From NCBI RefSeq assembly GCF_024498195.1, contig NZ_CP101824.1:248001-312000 (forward strand): a stretch of 64,000 nucleotides of DNA. Reading direction: 5' to 3'. Both the position numbers and the translations under genes were made by a program. This stretch comes from Halovivax cerinus (lineage in GTDB: Archaea > Halobacteriota > Halobacteria > Halobacteriales > Natrialbaceae). Shown here piece after piece: positions 1 through 8,475 of the stretch (its first letter is position 1; every line of letters begins with the position of its first letter). The notes beneath the pieces were generated by a model, which worked only from the letters and a program-made list of their open reading frames with translations, searched no databases and was not told where the DNA came from.

Positions 1-122
1 TACGACTGTACGACGACCTCGCGAGAGTGCAGCGATCGTCAGCTTCGTCGATTGCAGATGCGTAGCCCCGAACGGGTGGCGTGGCGAGGGTCGATAGGGT
101 CGAACGGGATCCACCAACGACT

Positions 123-683
123 ATGAGTCGGGACACCGGCGACCGAGGACGTACGGGAGAGCGTATTTCGTTCGATGGGGGACAGTCACGAACGCGGAAG
201 ACGATTCTCGCGCAGGTAAACGAACGGCTCAAACGCGAACCCGGGGTCGAGTATACACGCTTCGTCCCCGGACGGATCGCGCCGACGTCCGTCGTTGCAG
301 CGATCGAGCCGACCCCGTTCCTGGGCGAGACGTATCCGGCGCCACACGCAACACTGGAGGTCTGGTGGGCACCGAAATCGACCGGTCGAGATCACGCCAT
401 GATACAGTGGTACGAAACGCTCGACGAGGCACACCCGTCGACCGATAGTGACGTTGATCCGACAATTACGTCTCACTACACGCTTGCCTGTGGCTGGCAC
501 CAGGACGATCATCACGACGAACTCGGCCCGGCACACTTCCAGGAGGAGTACCCGGACGGCAGAACGAAACGATACGGCATCCAGTTCGACGACGTGACGC
601 CACTCTGGATAGTAAGTCGCTGCCTGGCGGAACTTCCGGACAGGCTGGCGAGGTTCCGTAATCGACTCGCGTCCGAGGGGTAG
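123..683 (+). CDS. Hypothetical haloarchaeal protein
   Basis: I do not recognise this protein. The reading frame is open from 81, but the ATG at 123 (MSRDTGDRGR) gives a more natural acidic/basic N-terminus, so I chose it; it encodes 186 aa. The body is soluble, rich in Trp, His and Asp (a WHQDDHHDE stretch about two thirds along), with no signal peptide or membrane segment. The gene converges on the stress-protein gene at 723, with about 40 nt between the two stops. The His/Asp cluster could bind a metal, but that is a guess. The start could equally be at 81. Confidence 0.55.
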   Translation: MSRDTGDRGRTGERISFDGGQSRTRKTILAQVNERLKREPGVEYTRFVPGRIAPTSVVAAIEPTPFLGETYPAPHATLEVWWAPKSTGRDHAMIQWYETLDEAHPSTDSDVDPTITSHYTLACGWHQDDHHDELGPAHFQEEYPDGRTKRYGIQFDDVTPLWIVSRCLAELPDRLARFRNRLASEG

Positions 684-722
684 GTGAGCCTCACCGTCGA
701 CACTCCCGCTCTGCGTCCCCAC

Positions 723-1142
723 TCACTCCCCGGGATTCGGAATCGTCAGCACCGGGATCGACGAGTGCTCCTGGACGTCCTCGGCGACGCTCGGGTTGAG
801 CACGCGGCCGACGCCGGTCCGGTTGTCGGTCCCCATCACGATCAGGTCCGCGTCGGCGGTCGCCACCCGGTCGTGGATCGCGTCCGCCGGGGCGCCCTCC
901 GCGAGCGTGGTCGTGACGGGGACGTCCTCGGCCGTGGCGGCGCGCTCGACGGCCTCGACGGCGTCCCGGGCCTCGGCCTCGGGGTCGTTGCGTAACTGAT
1001 CGCGCTGCATCTGTCCGGACCCCTCGATCACCGACAGTGCGTGGACGGTCGCGTCGAGCGAGCGCGCCAGCGCGATCGCGTGTTCGGCCGCGCGCGTCGA
1101 CGTCTCGCTCCCGTCGGTCGGAACCAGCAGGTGCTCGTACAT
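723..1142 (-). CDS. Universal stress protein UspA family
   Basis: A 139-aa single-domain Usp protein. The N-terminal first strand and loop (MYEHLLVPTDGSE) and the C-terminal nucleotide-loop region (IVMGTDNRTGVGR ... PVLTI) are the family signature. The usual G-x2-G-x9-G-S loop is partly altered, reading LNPSVAE where LGSVAE is common, so ATP binding is uncertain. The frame is open upstream to 1247, but MYEHLL at 1142 matches the normal Usp start. It is a cytosolic stress-associated protein, usually dimeric. It is monocistronic here, facing the small gene at 1269. Confidence 0.93.
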   Translation of the reverse strand: MYEHLLVPTDGSETSTRAAEHAIALARSLDATVHALSVIEGSGQMQRDQLRNDPEAEARDAVEAVERAATAEDVPVTTTLAEGAPADAIHDRVATADADLIVMGTDNRTGVGRVLNPSVAEDVQEHSSIPVLTIPNPGE

Positions 1143-1268
1143 ACGACCACCCTCGATCGCCTGCCGCATACGGTCGGACCCTGCACTCGCAACCGGATCC
1201 GCGGGACGCCGATTCAGGCCCGCCGTCAACCAGTGGGTCTTTGACACTGCCCGCCAGTCAGTAGCCTG

Positions 1269-1478
1269 ATGTCCGACGACGAGCCAACCGTCCCTATCGT
1301 CTGTCCCGCGTGCGAAACCACCTCACGCGTTCCGATCGACGATGTCGCCGATACGGTCGAGGGCCACAACGAGCGCCACCACGACGGCGAGGCGATCGCC
1401 GAAGTCGATCCCGCACTCAAAGACCAACTAGCCGATCTCGTCGTCGACGACCTCGGATTACTGGAGGACGAGTCCTGA
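1269..1478 (+). CDS. Small hypothetical protein with one CxxC pair
   Basis: A 69-aa acidic protein. One zinc-knuckle-like CPAC pair near residue 12 is followed by a likely helical acidic tail with HNERHHDGE. The composition is typical of small haloarchaeal proteins, and it starts close to the divergent Usp gene. With a single Cys pair plus the His cluster, metal binding is possible but unproven. I cannot assign a function. Confidence 0.6.
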   Translation: MSDDEPTVPIVCPACETTSRVPIDDVADTVEGHNERHHDGEAIAEVDPALKDQLADLVVDDLGLLEDES

Positions 1479-1576
1479 GTACAGACGCGATCGGAGGCGC
1501 TGGAGGGTTCGACAGGACCACATGGCGACGCCCCCGTACGGCCGGGCGGCTCGTCCGCGTCGTGGACGACTCCCAG

Positions 1577-1671
1577 GGCGCCACACTTCAGTCAGGACAC
1601 CACGCCTCACCCAGGGCGCCACACCTCACCCAGGACACCACGCCTCACCCAGGACACCACGCCTCAGCCGG
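1577..1671. repeat. Tandem repeat, 5 x 19 nt
   Basis: Five abutting 19-nt units of the type GACACCACGCCTCACCCAG (alternating GACACC and GGCGCC starts). They lie between the small gene ending at 1478 and the stop of the minus-strand gene at 1664; the last unit overlaps that stop. The rest of the 1479-1663 gap shows no gene. Confidence 0.9.
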
Positions 1672-2446
1672 GGAGCCCCACGTCGTCGATCGAGCGGATC
1701 GTGAGGTCGTACGTCTGCGGAATTCCCGAGAGATCGACACGAACGAGCAACACGTCGAGTGAGTCGTCGCGCCGGGCCAGCCGCGACATCCCGTCTCGCT
1801 GGTTGCGCTCGAAGCTGGTCGAGCCGTGCTTGACCTCCGCGACGTAGCGTTTGAGGACGCGACCGGACTCGCCGCCCGGCTCCGTCCCGTCCCGCTCCCG
1901 GACGGTGAACGCCGCGTCCGGGTGCCAGGCACCGTCGATGTCGGGGTCCAGCCCGCCGACGCGGTCGGGATCGTCGTCGACGATCACGCGGAACGAGTCT
2001 GGGTCGCGTTCTAACTCGCGCGCCGCGTAGGCGACGATCGGCGGCGGGTCGTAGCGGTAGGCCGAAAAGAGCGCCTCCGCCAGCGCGCCCACCTGCTGGG
2101 CGCGTGTATCGAACGTCCAGCCCGTCGCCGGGTCGCCGCGCGAAGCGGCGTCCGGGCGCGGCTCCCTGACTTTCACCAGGTAGGCGTCGACGTCCGCGGG
2201 GTCGTTCGGCGCCGGTTCCTGAAAGCGCAATCCCGGACAGTCGACCGCGTGGATCAGCTTCGCCACCGCATCGGCCCGACTCTCGTAGCTGAGCACCTCG
2301 CCGGCACTCTGGCGTAGCGTCTCGATCTCCGCGGCCGCCGCGCACGCAGAGCGCTTCAGCGCTACCCGGAACGGTGAGGCGTCGGGCACCCGGCCGGCCT
2401 CCGCGACCTGGTACGGTTCGCCCGGCCACTGCTCCTCCCAGCTCAT
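1664..2446 (-). CDS. Hypothetical protein, possible PD-(D/E)XK nuclease-like
   Basis: A 260-aa soluble protein with no signal or membrane segment. Near the C-terminus it reads VLKRYVAEVKHGSTSFERNQ, preceded by an acidic stretch. An E-x-K core followed by S-x-x-x-x-x-Q resembles the active-site region of restriction-like (PD-(D/E)XK, DUF3883-like) nucleases. The last ~40 residues (LDVLLVRVDL, a hydrophobic strand) fit such a fold. The nuclease reading is inference; the E-x-K pattern is what is seen. The stop codon lies inside the last unit of a 19-nt tandem repeat, so repeat change could alter the C-terminus. Confidence 0.6.
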   Translation of the reverse strand: MSWEEQWPGEPYQVAEAGRVPDASPFRVALKRSACAAAAEIETLRQSAGEVLSYESRADAVAKLIHAVDCPGLRFQEPAPNDPADVDAYLVKVREPRPDAASRGDPATGWTFDTRAQQVGALAEALFSAYRYDPPPIVAYAARELERDPDSFRVIVDDDPDRVGGLDPDIDGAWHPDAAFTVRERDGTEPGGESGRVLKRYVAEVKHGSTSFERNQRDGMSRLARRDDSLDVLLVRVDLSGIPQTYDLTIRSIDDVGLPG

Positions 2447-2630
2447 TGGTGGGTCCAGTGTGCGCCACTACCATGAGTGTCCCGCCCGACGGCGAGCTCG
2501 CCGGTCGCGCACCGGACACCCCAGAACACGTTCCAGCCGCCGCTCGACACCGTATCGGCCACCGAATTCTCTATCGCCGGCCCCTCGGCGTCCGAGGCAT
2601 CGCGCCAGTCGGACTCGGCGTGGTCCGCCG

Positions 2631-2936
2631 TCAGTCGACGATCTCCGCGTCGTCGCCATCCTCGTTCGTCTCGACGGAGACCGTGAGGACGCCGTTGTTG
2701 TAGACGGCCTCGTGGTCCTCGCCGAAGCCCCAGTCCGCCGTCGGGGTCCGGAACGCCCGCTCGTCGACCCCGTCGGGCCCGTCGATCCGGAGTTCGAGGC
2801 GATCGTCGCCGACGAGAACGGTCAGGTCCTCGCGCGCGGCCGGCGAGACGTCGACGACGACGTCGACGCGATCGGTCGCGGAGTCGTAGTAGTACTGCGT
2901 CGGGCGATGCTCGGAACGCGGCTGCGCGGTAGACAC
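2631..2936 (-). CDS. Hsp20/CS-domain-like protein
   Basis: A 101-aa protein read from a GTG start at 2936; the frame stays open far upstream but that part is arginine-rich and not coding-like. It has the beta-sandwich pattern of small heat-shock/GvpH-like proteins in haloarchaea: DRVDVVVDVSPAAREDLTVL, then VGDDRLELRIDG, and a final VYNNGVLTVSVE strand. That last segment corresponds to the A/GxL-type end of the alpha-crystallin core (NGVLTV). Probably a cytosolic chaperone-type protein. Its separation from upstream genes suggests it is transcribed alone. Confidence 0.75.
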   Translation of the reverse strand: MSTAQPRSEHRPTQYYYDSATDRVDVVVDVSPAAREDLTVLVGDDRLELRIDGPDGVDERAFRTPTADWGFGEDHEAVYNNGVLTVSVETNEDGDDAEIVD

Positions 2937-3055
2937 GAGTGCGTCTCGTGGCCGAGCCCACCTGACTCGTCGCCTGAACGTGTGCAGGGCAGAAGGGGTT
3001 CCGGAACGGAACGCCAGTTGGGTCGATCGAACCGACGGGATCGGACGCGGCGACG

Positions 3056-3415
3056 CTACTGCGTAGCGAACCACGGGCCGTCGGTCGTGTCCGGGTCGAG
3101 CGCCGAACCGCAAAACCGACACTGCTCCGCCGAGGCGAGTTCGCGAGCGCGACAGTTCGGACAGTCGCGAAGCGGCGGTGTGCCCGCCCCCGATCGCTCG
3201 CCGCGGCCGGCCGACGTCGCCCCCACTCCGCCCCCACCGGCGTGGGGCCGTCGACCCAGATTGGCGTACAGGAGGAGGCCGACGATACCCCCGAAGAACG
3301 CGGTCGACGCCCACAGGAGCGGGCTGTGTGGACTGTTGGTTCGCGCGTCGTAGCCGACCCAGAGCGCGGCGGCCAGACAGAGCGCCGTATACACGACGAA
3401 GAGAGCGAATAGCAT
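3056..3415 (-). CDS. Zinc-ribbon membrane protein
   Basis: A 119-aa protein. Two hydrophobic helices (residues 1-20 and about 33-52, FFGGIVGLLLYANLG) are followed by a Gly-rich linker and a C-terminal zinc ribbon with CPNC and CRFCG pairs (residues ~85-103). This is a frequent haloarchaeal architecture of unknown role: membrane anchor with a cytoplasmic metal-binding ribbon. It is flanked on the right by a repeat-bearing gap. Confidence 0.75.
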   Translation of the reverse strand: MLFALFVVYTALCLAAALWVGYDARTNSPHSPLLWASTAFFGGIVGLLLYANLGRRPHAGGGGVGATSAGRGERSGAGTPPLRDCPNCRARELASAEQCRFCGSALDPDTTDGPWFATQ

Positions 3416-3725
3416 GTTCTGTCGTACAGACTGCCGAGAAATATGTATTCCGACCGTCTGAAATAGTTGGCTGTCGATCGGTACCGGCCTCCTCTGTCAG
3501 GTACGGCGTACCCGTCCCTCGATCGACCGTACTCACCCCTCGATCGACCGTACCCGTCCCTCGATCGACCGTACTCGCCCCTCGATCGACCCGTCCACTC
3601 CGTGCGAGGCGGCGATAGGTCACGCCACTCCGTGCGAGGCGGCGTCGGCAGGTACCGAGGACGTCGTTCCGAACCCGTGGGAGGCAGCGCAAGACGGATA
3701 GGCCCGCCATCCCACGATCCGAGTA
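3416..3725. repeat. Gap with two short repeats (4 x 21 nt, 2 x 20 nt)
   Basis: No gene is visible in this gap. From 3517 to 3600 there are four 21-nt units of the form CCTCGATCGACCGTACYCRYC, the last one degenerate. The 20-mer CCACTCCGTGCGAGGCGGCG follows at 3595-3614 and again at 3625-3644. The promoter of the TauE/SafE-like gene at 3726 should lie in the last part of the gap; I see no clear TATA box. Confidence 0.85.
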
Positions 3726-4541
3726 ATGACCGCGTTCTCGTCGGTCGTCGCCGCGGCCGGCCACGACTCGATGGACGTCGCCGCCAACGCGGATCTGGTG
3801 GCCTTCCTCGTCGTCGGTCTGCTCGCCGGCGCGCACTGTCTCGGGATGTGCGGACCGCTGGTGACCACGTACGGCCAGCGGATGTCGAGCGGAAGCGAGC
3901 GCCGAGCGGACGACCTCTCGCTCTTCGAGGTGCGCCAGCACCTGCTGTTCAACCTGGGTCGCACCGCGAGCTACGCCCTCATCGGCGGGCTGGTGGCGCT
4001 ACTCGGCGCGCTCGCGTTCGCCTCGGCCGACGCAACGTTCGCCGTGGGCAACACCCTTCGCGCCACGACGGGGATCCTCGTCGGCCTCCTGATCATCGCC
4101 AGTGGCCTCTACTACCTGCGCGGTCGGGCCGGCGTCCCGGGCCACGGCCTCCCCGTCGTCGGGAGCGTCTTCGCGGCCGTCTCCGGTGCGCTCACGAGCC
4201 ACGTCGACCGGCTCGCGAACGGCCCCGGGATCGTCCTCCTCGGCGGCCTCCACGGCCTGCTCCCCTGCCCGATCATCTACCCCGCCTACCTCTACGCGTT
4301 CGCCCAGGGCGAACCCGTCCGAGGCGCGCTCTCGCTGGCCGTGCTCGGCCTCGGGACGATCCCCACGCTGTTCGTCTACGGCACGCTCGTGACCGCGATC
4401 GGTTCGAACACCCGCGTCCACCTCCACCGAGCGCTCGGAGTCGCGTTCGTCGTCCTCGGGTACTTCCCGCTGAAGATGGGGCTGATGGTCTTCGGGGTCG
4501 ACCTGCCCGGCCCGTCGCTGCCGTTCTACCAGGGCCTCTGA
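3726..4541 (+). CDS. Sulfite exporter TauE/SafE - UreH_2-like membrane protein
   Basis: A 271-aa polytopic membrane protein with about six helices. The motif GAHCLGMCGPL at residues ~38-48 is the hallmark of the UreH_2/DsbD-like cytochrome-biogenesis transporter family, and the second half repeats a related pattern (GGLHGLLPCPIIYPA, residues ~175-190). Members transfer metals or reducing equivalents, and bacterial relatives sit beside cytochrome-oxidase assembly copper ATPases. No such partner is adjacent here; the only heavy-metal-type ATPase in the window is 37 kb away at 41077. The paired Cys (CLGMC and the LPCP Cys) are intact. The exact substrate is unknown. Confidence 0.85.
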   Translation: MTAFSSVVAAAGHDSMDVAANADLVAFLVVGLLAGAHCLGMCGPLVTTYGQRMSSGSERRADDLSLFEVRQHLLFNLGRTASYALIGGLVALLGALAFASADATFAVGNTLRATTGILVGLLIIASGLYYLRGRAGVPGHGLPVVGSVFAAVSGALTSHVDRLANGPGIVLLGGLHGLLPCPIIYPAYLYAFAQGEPVRGALSLAVLGLGTIPTLFVYGTLVTAIGSNTRVHLHRALGVAFVVLGYFPLKMGLMVFGVDLPGPSLPFYQGL

Positions 4542-4782
4542 CGATCGTTCCCGAGGGGTCGTCTCCATCGACGCCAGCGTCACTTCCACCGGCCGCTCGA
4601 GACGCTCCCACCGAGACGCGATAGTCGGATCCGCGTGTCGAGGTAGCGGCCGCGTTCTCGCGGGCAGGTGAGCAGTATCGACTGCGTACCGACGCGTACG
4701 GACGCGTCGAACGGATCGACCGTTCCGAATGCCGTTCGTTACTATGCCCGTGGTTCTGCGACCCACAGAACGGTTCACCAGC

Positions 4783-5901
4783 ATGTACGAAGGGCAAACA
4801 GTCGGCGTCGTGATTCCCGCGTACAACGAGGCGGGATTCGTCGGCGAGGTTATCGAGACGCTCCCGGAGATCGTCGACCGGGCGTACGTAGTCGACGACC
4901 GCTCGACCGACGACACCTGGTCCGAGATCGAAGCGGCGGCGATGCGGGTCAACGCGGCCGCCGGTGTCGATGGGACCGTCGACGCGATGGGCGAGGCGTC
5001 CGACGGAGTTCCACGCGGACGCGTCCAGGGCGGTGACCAGGTCGAGTCGACGAGCGAGGTGGCCACCGACTCGTCCCTGCACGCTGACGGCGGCGAACTG
5101 GTCACGCCACGGATCGTGACGGTCCGTCACAGCCGAAATCGGGGCGTCGGCGGCGCGATCAAGACGGGGTACGCGCTGGCGCGTGAGAACGGACTCGACG
5201 TGGTCGCGGTGATGAACGGCGACGGACAGATGGATCCGTCGTTGCTACAGCGGATCGTCGATCCCGTCGTTCGTGGACGGGCCGCCTACGCGAAAGGGAA
5301 CCGCCTCGCCAGTGCGGACGATCGAGCCGGGATGCCACCCTGGCGCCTGTTCGGCAACGCCGTCCTGACGTACATAACGAAACTCGTCAGCGGCTACTGG
5401 GGGATGAGCGACCCGCAGAACGGCTACACCGCGATCTCCCGTGACGCCCTCGAGGCGATCGAACTGGATCGCCTCTACGAGGGCTACGGCTTCTGCAACG
5501 ACGTCCTCGTCCACCTGAACGTCGAAGGCTTCCGCGTCGAGGACGTACCCATGCCCGCGCGGTACGGGGACGAGCAGAGCCACATTCGGTACTCGCGGTT
5601 CGTCCCGTCGCTGTCGTGGCTCCTCCTCCGGCGTGGCCTCTGGCGCTACCGGATGCAGTCCGTCGGCTCGGGTCCACGCCAGCCGTACCTCCTCCTGCTC
5701 GCCGGCGTCCTCGGCGGAACGGTCGGACTGGCCGCGCTGGGGGTCGCCGCCCTCACCGTCGGCGTCGGCTCGGCGGAAGCCGCCCTGTCGCTGCTCGCGG
5801 TTCTCCTCGGTGGTCTCTTCGTCGCGGTCGCCGTCACAGTGGACCGACTGCACGGTCGGTCGCCCGACACCGACGGATACGAGCCGGCCGGAGGTGACTG
5901 A
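4783..5901 (+). CDS. Family 2 glycosyltransferase with C-terminal membrane helices
   Basis: A 372-aa GT-A enzyme. VGVVIPAYNEAGFVGEVI begins the fold, VVDDRSTDDTW is the nucleotide-binding DDxS region, and VAVMNGDGQMDP carries the metal-binding DxD-like site. Two hydrophobic helices close the protein (about residues 310-360), as in dolichyl-phosphate sugar synthases and Agl-type transferases. An acidic insertion of about 45 aa separates the DDRS region from the next strand. I chose the ATG at 4783 (MYEGQTVGVV) over the upstream one at 4729. The stop is 2 nt before the GTG of wecB, so it leads a GT2-wecB-deacetylase operon. It probably charges a polyprenyl phosphate or extends a lipid-linked glycan. 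Confidence 0.88.
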   Translation: MYEGQTVGVVIPAYNEAGFVGEVIETLPEIVDRAYVVDDRSTDDTWSEIEAAAMRVNAAAGVDGTVDAMGEASDGVPRGRVQGGDQVESTSEVATDSSLHADGGELVTPRIVTVRHSRNRGVGGAIKTGYALARENGLDVVAVMNGDGQMDPSLLQRIVDPVVRGRAAYAKGNRLASADDRAGMPPWRLFGNAVLTYITKLVSGYWGMSDPQNGYTAISRDALEAIELDRLYEGYGFCNDVLVHLNVEGFRVEDVPMPARYGDEQSHIRYSRFVPSLSWLLLRRGLWRYRMQSVGSGPRQPYLLLLAGVLGGTVGLAALGVAALTVGVGSAEAALSLLAVLLGGLFVAVAVTVDRLHGRSPDTDGYEPAGGD

Positions 5902-5903
5902 GC

Positions 5904-7121
5904 GTGGGTGAGGACGCCCCGGAGGCGGCAACTCGCCGATCCGAATCGACGAGCGATAGCGAGTCGACGGCGACAGACGATCGCCGTTCCTCGGCGAAGG
6001 ACGACCGACCCCACGTCCTGAGCGTGATCGGCGCCCGGCCGCAGTTCGTCAAGGCGGCCGCCGTCTCGCGGGCCCTCTCGGGACGTGTCGACGAGACCGT
6101 CGTCCACACCGGCCAGCACTACGATCCCGAGCTCTCGGCGGTGTTCTTCGAGGAACTCGCCCTCGACGAACCCGATTACCACCTCGACGTCGGGTCGGAC
6201 ACGCACGCGGCCCAGACCGCCGCGGTGATGGTCGAGATCGAACGCCTCGTCGACGCCGAGGAACCAGACGCCGTCCTGGTCTACGGCGACACCAACTCGA
6301 CGCTCGCCGGCGCACTCGCCGCGACCAAGCGCGAGCCGACGCTCGTCCACGTGGAAGCCGGACTCCGGTCTGGGGATCGATCGATGCCCGAGGAGGTAAA
6401 CCGGATCTGCACCGATCACTGCGCGGACGTCCACTACGCGCCGAGTGAGACCGCCGTCGAGACGCTCGAACGCGAGGGGATCACCGACGGCGTGGTACGA
6501 TCCGGCGACGTCATGTACGACACGCTCCTCCAGGTTCGCGATCGGCTCGCGGACGACGACGTCGCCGACGCGCTCGTTCCTGCCGGGGAGACGGCGAGCG
6601 ACGGCCACCACGCCGATCGACTCGTCCCCGGAGACGACGCGTTCGTCCTCGCGACCGTCCACCGCGCCGCCAACACCGACGACCCGGACCGGCTGGAATC
6701 GATCGTCGAGGGGTTGTCGGCGCTCTCTCGGCCCGTGGTCCTGCCCGCTCACCCGCGGACCGTCGCCGCGCTGCGCCGCGAGGGGCTCTGGGAGCGGGCA
6801 CTCGACGGGATCGATCTCGTCGAACCGGTCGGCTACCTCGACTTCCTGCGCCTGCTCGTCGCGGCCGACCGCGTCGCCACGGACTCCGGCGGCGTCCAGA
6901 AGGAGGCGTTCTACCTCGATACGCCCTGCGTGACGCTACGCGAGACGACCGAGTGGGTCGAGACCGTCGAGACGGGCTGGAACCGCCTCGTCGGCGCGGA
7001 CGCCGACCGGATCGTCGAGGCGGTCGAGTCGGCCGTGCGCCCGGCACGGAAACCCGACCTCTACGGGAGCGGAACCGCTGCCTCGCGCATCGCCACCGAC
7101 GTAGAACGCCGACTGGGGTGA
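5904..7121 (+). CDS. wecB: UDP-N-acetylglucosamine 2-epimerase (non-hydrolysing)
   Basis: A 405-aa full-length WecB/MnaA-type enzyme that interconverts UDP-GlcNAc and UDP-ManNAc. Seen motifs: GARPQFVKAAAVSRAL at residue ~37, TGQHYD, YGDTNSTLAGA, HVEAGLRSGDRSMPEEVNR, HRAANTDD and the UDP-binding ATDSGGVQKEAFYL. The first ~30 residues are a variable acidic extension. It starts with GTG two bases after the GT2 stop and is followed 12 nt later by a deacetylase, so the three are cotranscribed. It supplies ManNAc or a derived uronate precursor to the local glycan pathway. No UDP-ManNAc dehydrogenase (WecC) is seen in the window. Confidence 0.95.
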   Translation: MGEDAPEAATRRSESTSDSESTATDDRRSSAKDDRPHVLSVIGARPQFVKAAAVSRALSGRVDETVVHTGQHYDPELSAVFFEELALDEPDYHLDVGSDTHAAQTAAVMVEIERLVDAEEPDAVLVYGDTNSTLAGALAATKREPTLVHVEAGLRSGDRSMPEEVNRICTDHCADVHYAPSETAVETLEREGITDGVVRSGDVMYDTLLQVRDRLADDDVADALVPAGETASDGHHADRLVPGDDAFVLATVHRAANTDDPDRLESIVEGLSALSRPVVLPAHPRTVAALRREGLWERALDGIDLVEPVGYLDFLRLLVAADRVATDSGGVQKEAFYLDTPCVTLRETTEWVETVETGWNRLVGADADRIVEAVESAVRPARKPDLYGSGTAASRIATDVERRLG

Positions 7122-7133
7122 GCCGTTCCAGCC

Positions 7134-8291
7134 ATGCCAGACGAAGCCGCCACCATCGACCCGCTCCGGAGGATCGAACGACCGGCCGCGCCGCGCGAGC
7201 GCGATGAGCCGAAACTCCCGCCGAGCGCATGCTGGGACCGGTCACCCCTGCCCGACGGCGCCTCGTTCGCCCTCTGTCTCACCCACGACGTCGACCGGCC
7301 GTACAAGGGCCTTCGGTCCCTGTTCTACGCGGCCCAGGAACGACCCGCCTATCACCTCCGAACGGCGCTGTCCGACGAGAACCCCTACTGGCAGTTCGAG
7401 GAGATCCGCGACCTCGAGGACGACCTTGACGTCCGCTCCGCGTTCTACGTCCTGAACGAACAGCACCTGCTCGCCGAGCGTCCCGTTCGTGACTGGCTCT
7501 CGCCGACGAACTGGGTCCAGCACCTCGGGCGCTACGACGTCAGATCGCCCGACGTCCGCGATGCGATCGCCGACCTCGCGGCCGGCGGCTGGGAGGTCGG
7601 GCTCCACGGTTCGTTCCACTCCGCCGACGATCGCGACCGACTGGCCGAAGAGAAGGCGGCCCTCGAAGACGTCCTCGCCGAAGCGAGCGGCGGAAAACGA
7701 CCGAACCCCGGGAACCGACCGGGCGGCGAGGAACGGCCGACCACCGGGAACCGGTCGAACGGCGAGGAACGGCCGAACGACGAAGGCGCCGCCCCGACGT
7801 CCGTATCCGGCGGCCGACAACACTACCTCCGGTGTACCATACCGGAGACCTGGCGCCACCACCGGGCGATCGGCCTCGACTACGACGCCAGTTTGGGTTC
7901 CGGGACGCACGTGGGCTTCCACAGCGGCTACCGGCCGATCCGGCCGTTCGGCGACGACTTCCGCGTCTTCCCACTGACGGCCATGGAGCAGGCGCTTCCG
8001 GACCCCAGCGTCGAGCCGGAGGCCGCCCGACTGACCTGCGAGGAGCTACTGCTCGAAGCCGCGGCCAACGAGGCTGTGATGACCGTCCTCTGGCACCCAC
8101 GGTACTTCAACGAACGCGAGTTCCCCGGGTACCGCGGGCTGTACCGCTGGCTCGTCGAGCGCGCGCAGGAACTGGGCGCCTGGATCGGACCACCGCGCGC
8201 GTTGCTCGAGGCGCTCGACGAGACTGACGGACCGCACGCACCGATCGAAGCGGGGTCGACAGGGCCCACCGACACCAGTCGGCGTCGGTGA
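7134..8291 (+). CDS. Polysaccharide deacetylase-like protein
   Basis: A 385-aa NodB-like (CE4) homologue without a signal peptide, so probably acting in the cytoplasm on a lipid- or nucleotide-linked glycan. The metal/catalytic motif LTHDVDRPYKGL is at residues ~48-59, the second His motif GLHGSFHSADD at ~158-168, and a late WHPRYFN at ~320. A low-complexity insertion at ~182-215 holds two 12-aa units (PNPGNRPGGEER, PTTGNRSNGEER) coded by a 36-nt repeat and is likely a loop. It is the last gene of the GT2-wecB operon. Confidence 0.82.
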   Translation: MPDEAATIDPLRRIERPAAPRERDEPKLPPSACWDRSPLPDGASFALCLTHDVDRPYKGLRSLFYAAQERPAYHLRTALSDENPYWQFEEIRDLEDDLDVRSAFYVLNEQHLLAERPVRDWLSPTNWVQHLGRYDVRSPDVRDAIADLAAGGWEVGLHGSFHSADDRDRLAEEKAALEDVLAEASGGKRPNPGNRPGGEERPTTGNRSNGEERPNDEGAAPTSVSGGRQHYLRCTIPETWRHHRAIGLDYDASLGSGTHVGFHSGYRPIRPFGDDFRVFPLTAMEQALPDPSVEPEAARLTCEELLLEAAANEAVMTVLWHPRYFNEREFPGYRGLYRWLVERAQELGAWIGPPRALLEALDETDGPHAPIEAGSTGPTDTSRRR

Positions 8292-8475
8292 CGGTCGAGA
8301 CGGGGTACCGGCCGTCACTGACCAGAGCCGGGACGAGAGGTCCGTCGTTCCCGGCGAGAGCCGAAGATGGGATTCCGGCCGTCACTGACGTGCGCCGAGG
8401 TAGGATATTCCACCGTCGCCGGTGAGAGTCGCCTGACGATCCTCTGTACACCCAGGTACGGCCTGCTGGGGCCGA

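Noticed and set aside
2937-3941. Upstream extension of the Hsp20-like frame
   Set aside because: Runs through tandem repeats and the neighbouring gene with no coding character; only the last ~101 residues are protein-like.
3178-4624. Long plus-strand arginine-rich frames crossing the 21-nt repeat
   Set aside because: GC-rich shadow frames; the TauE/SafE-like gene in another frame has clear helices and motifs.
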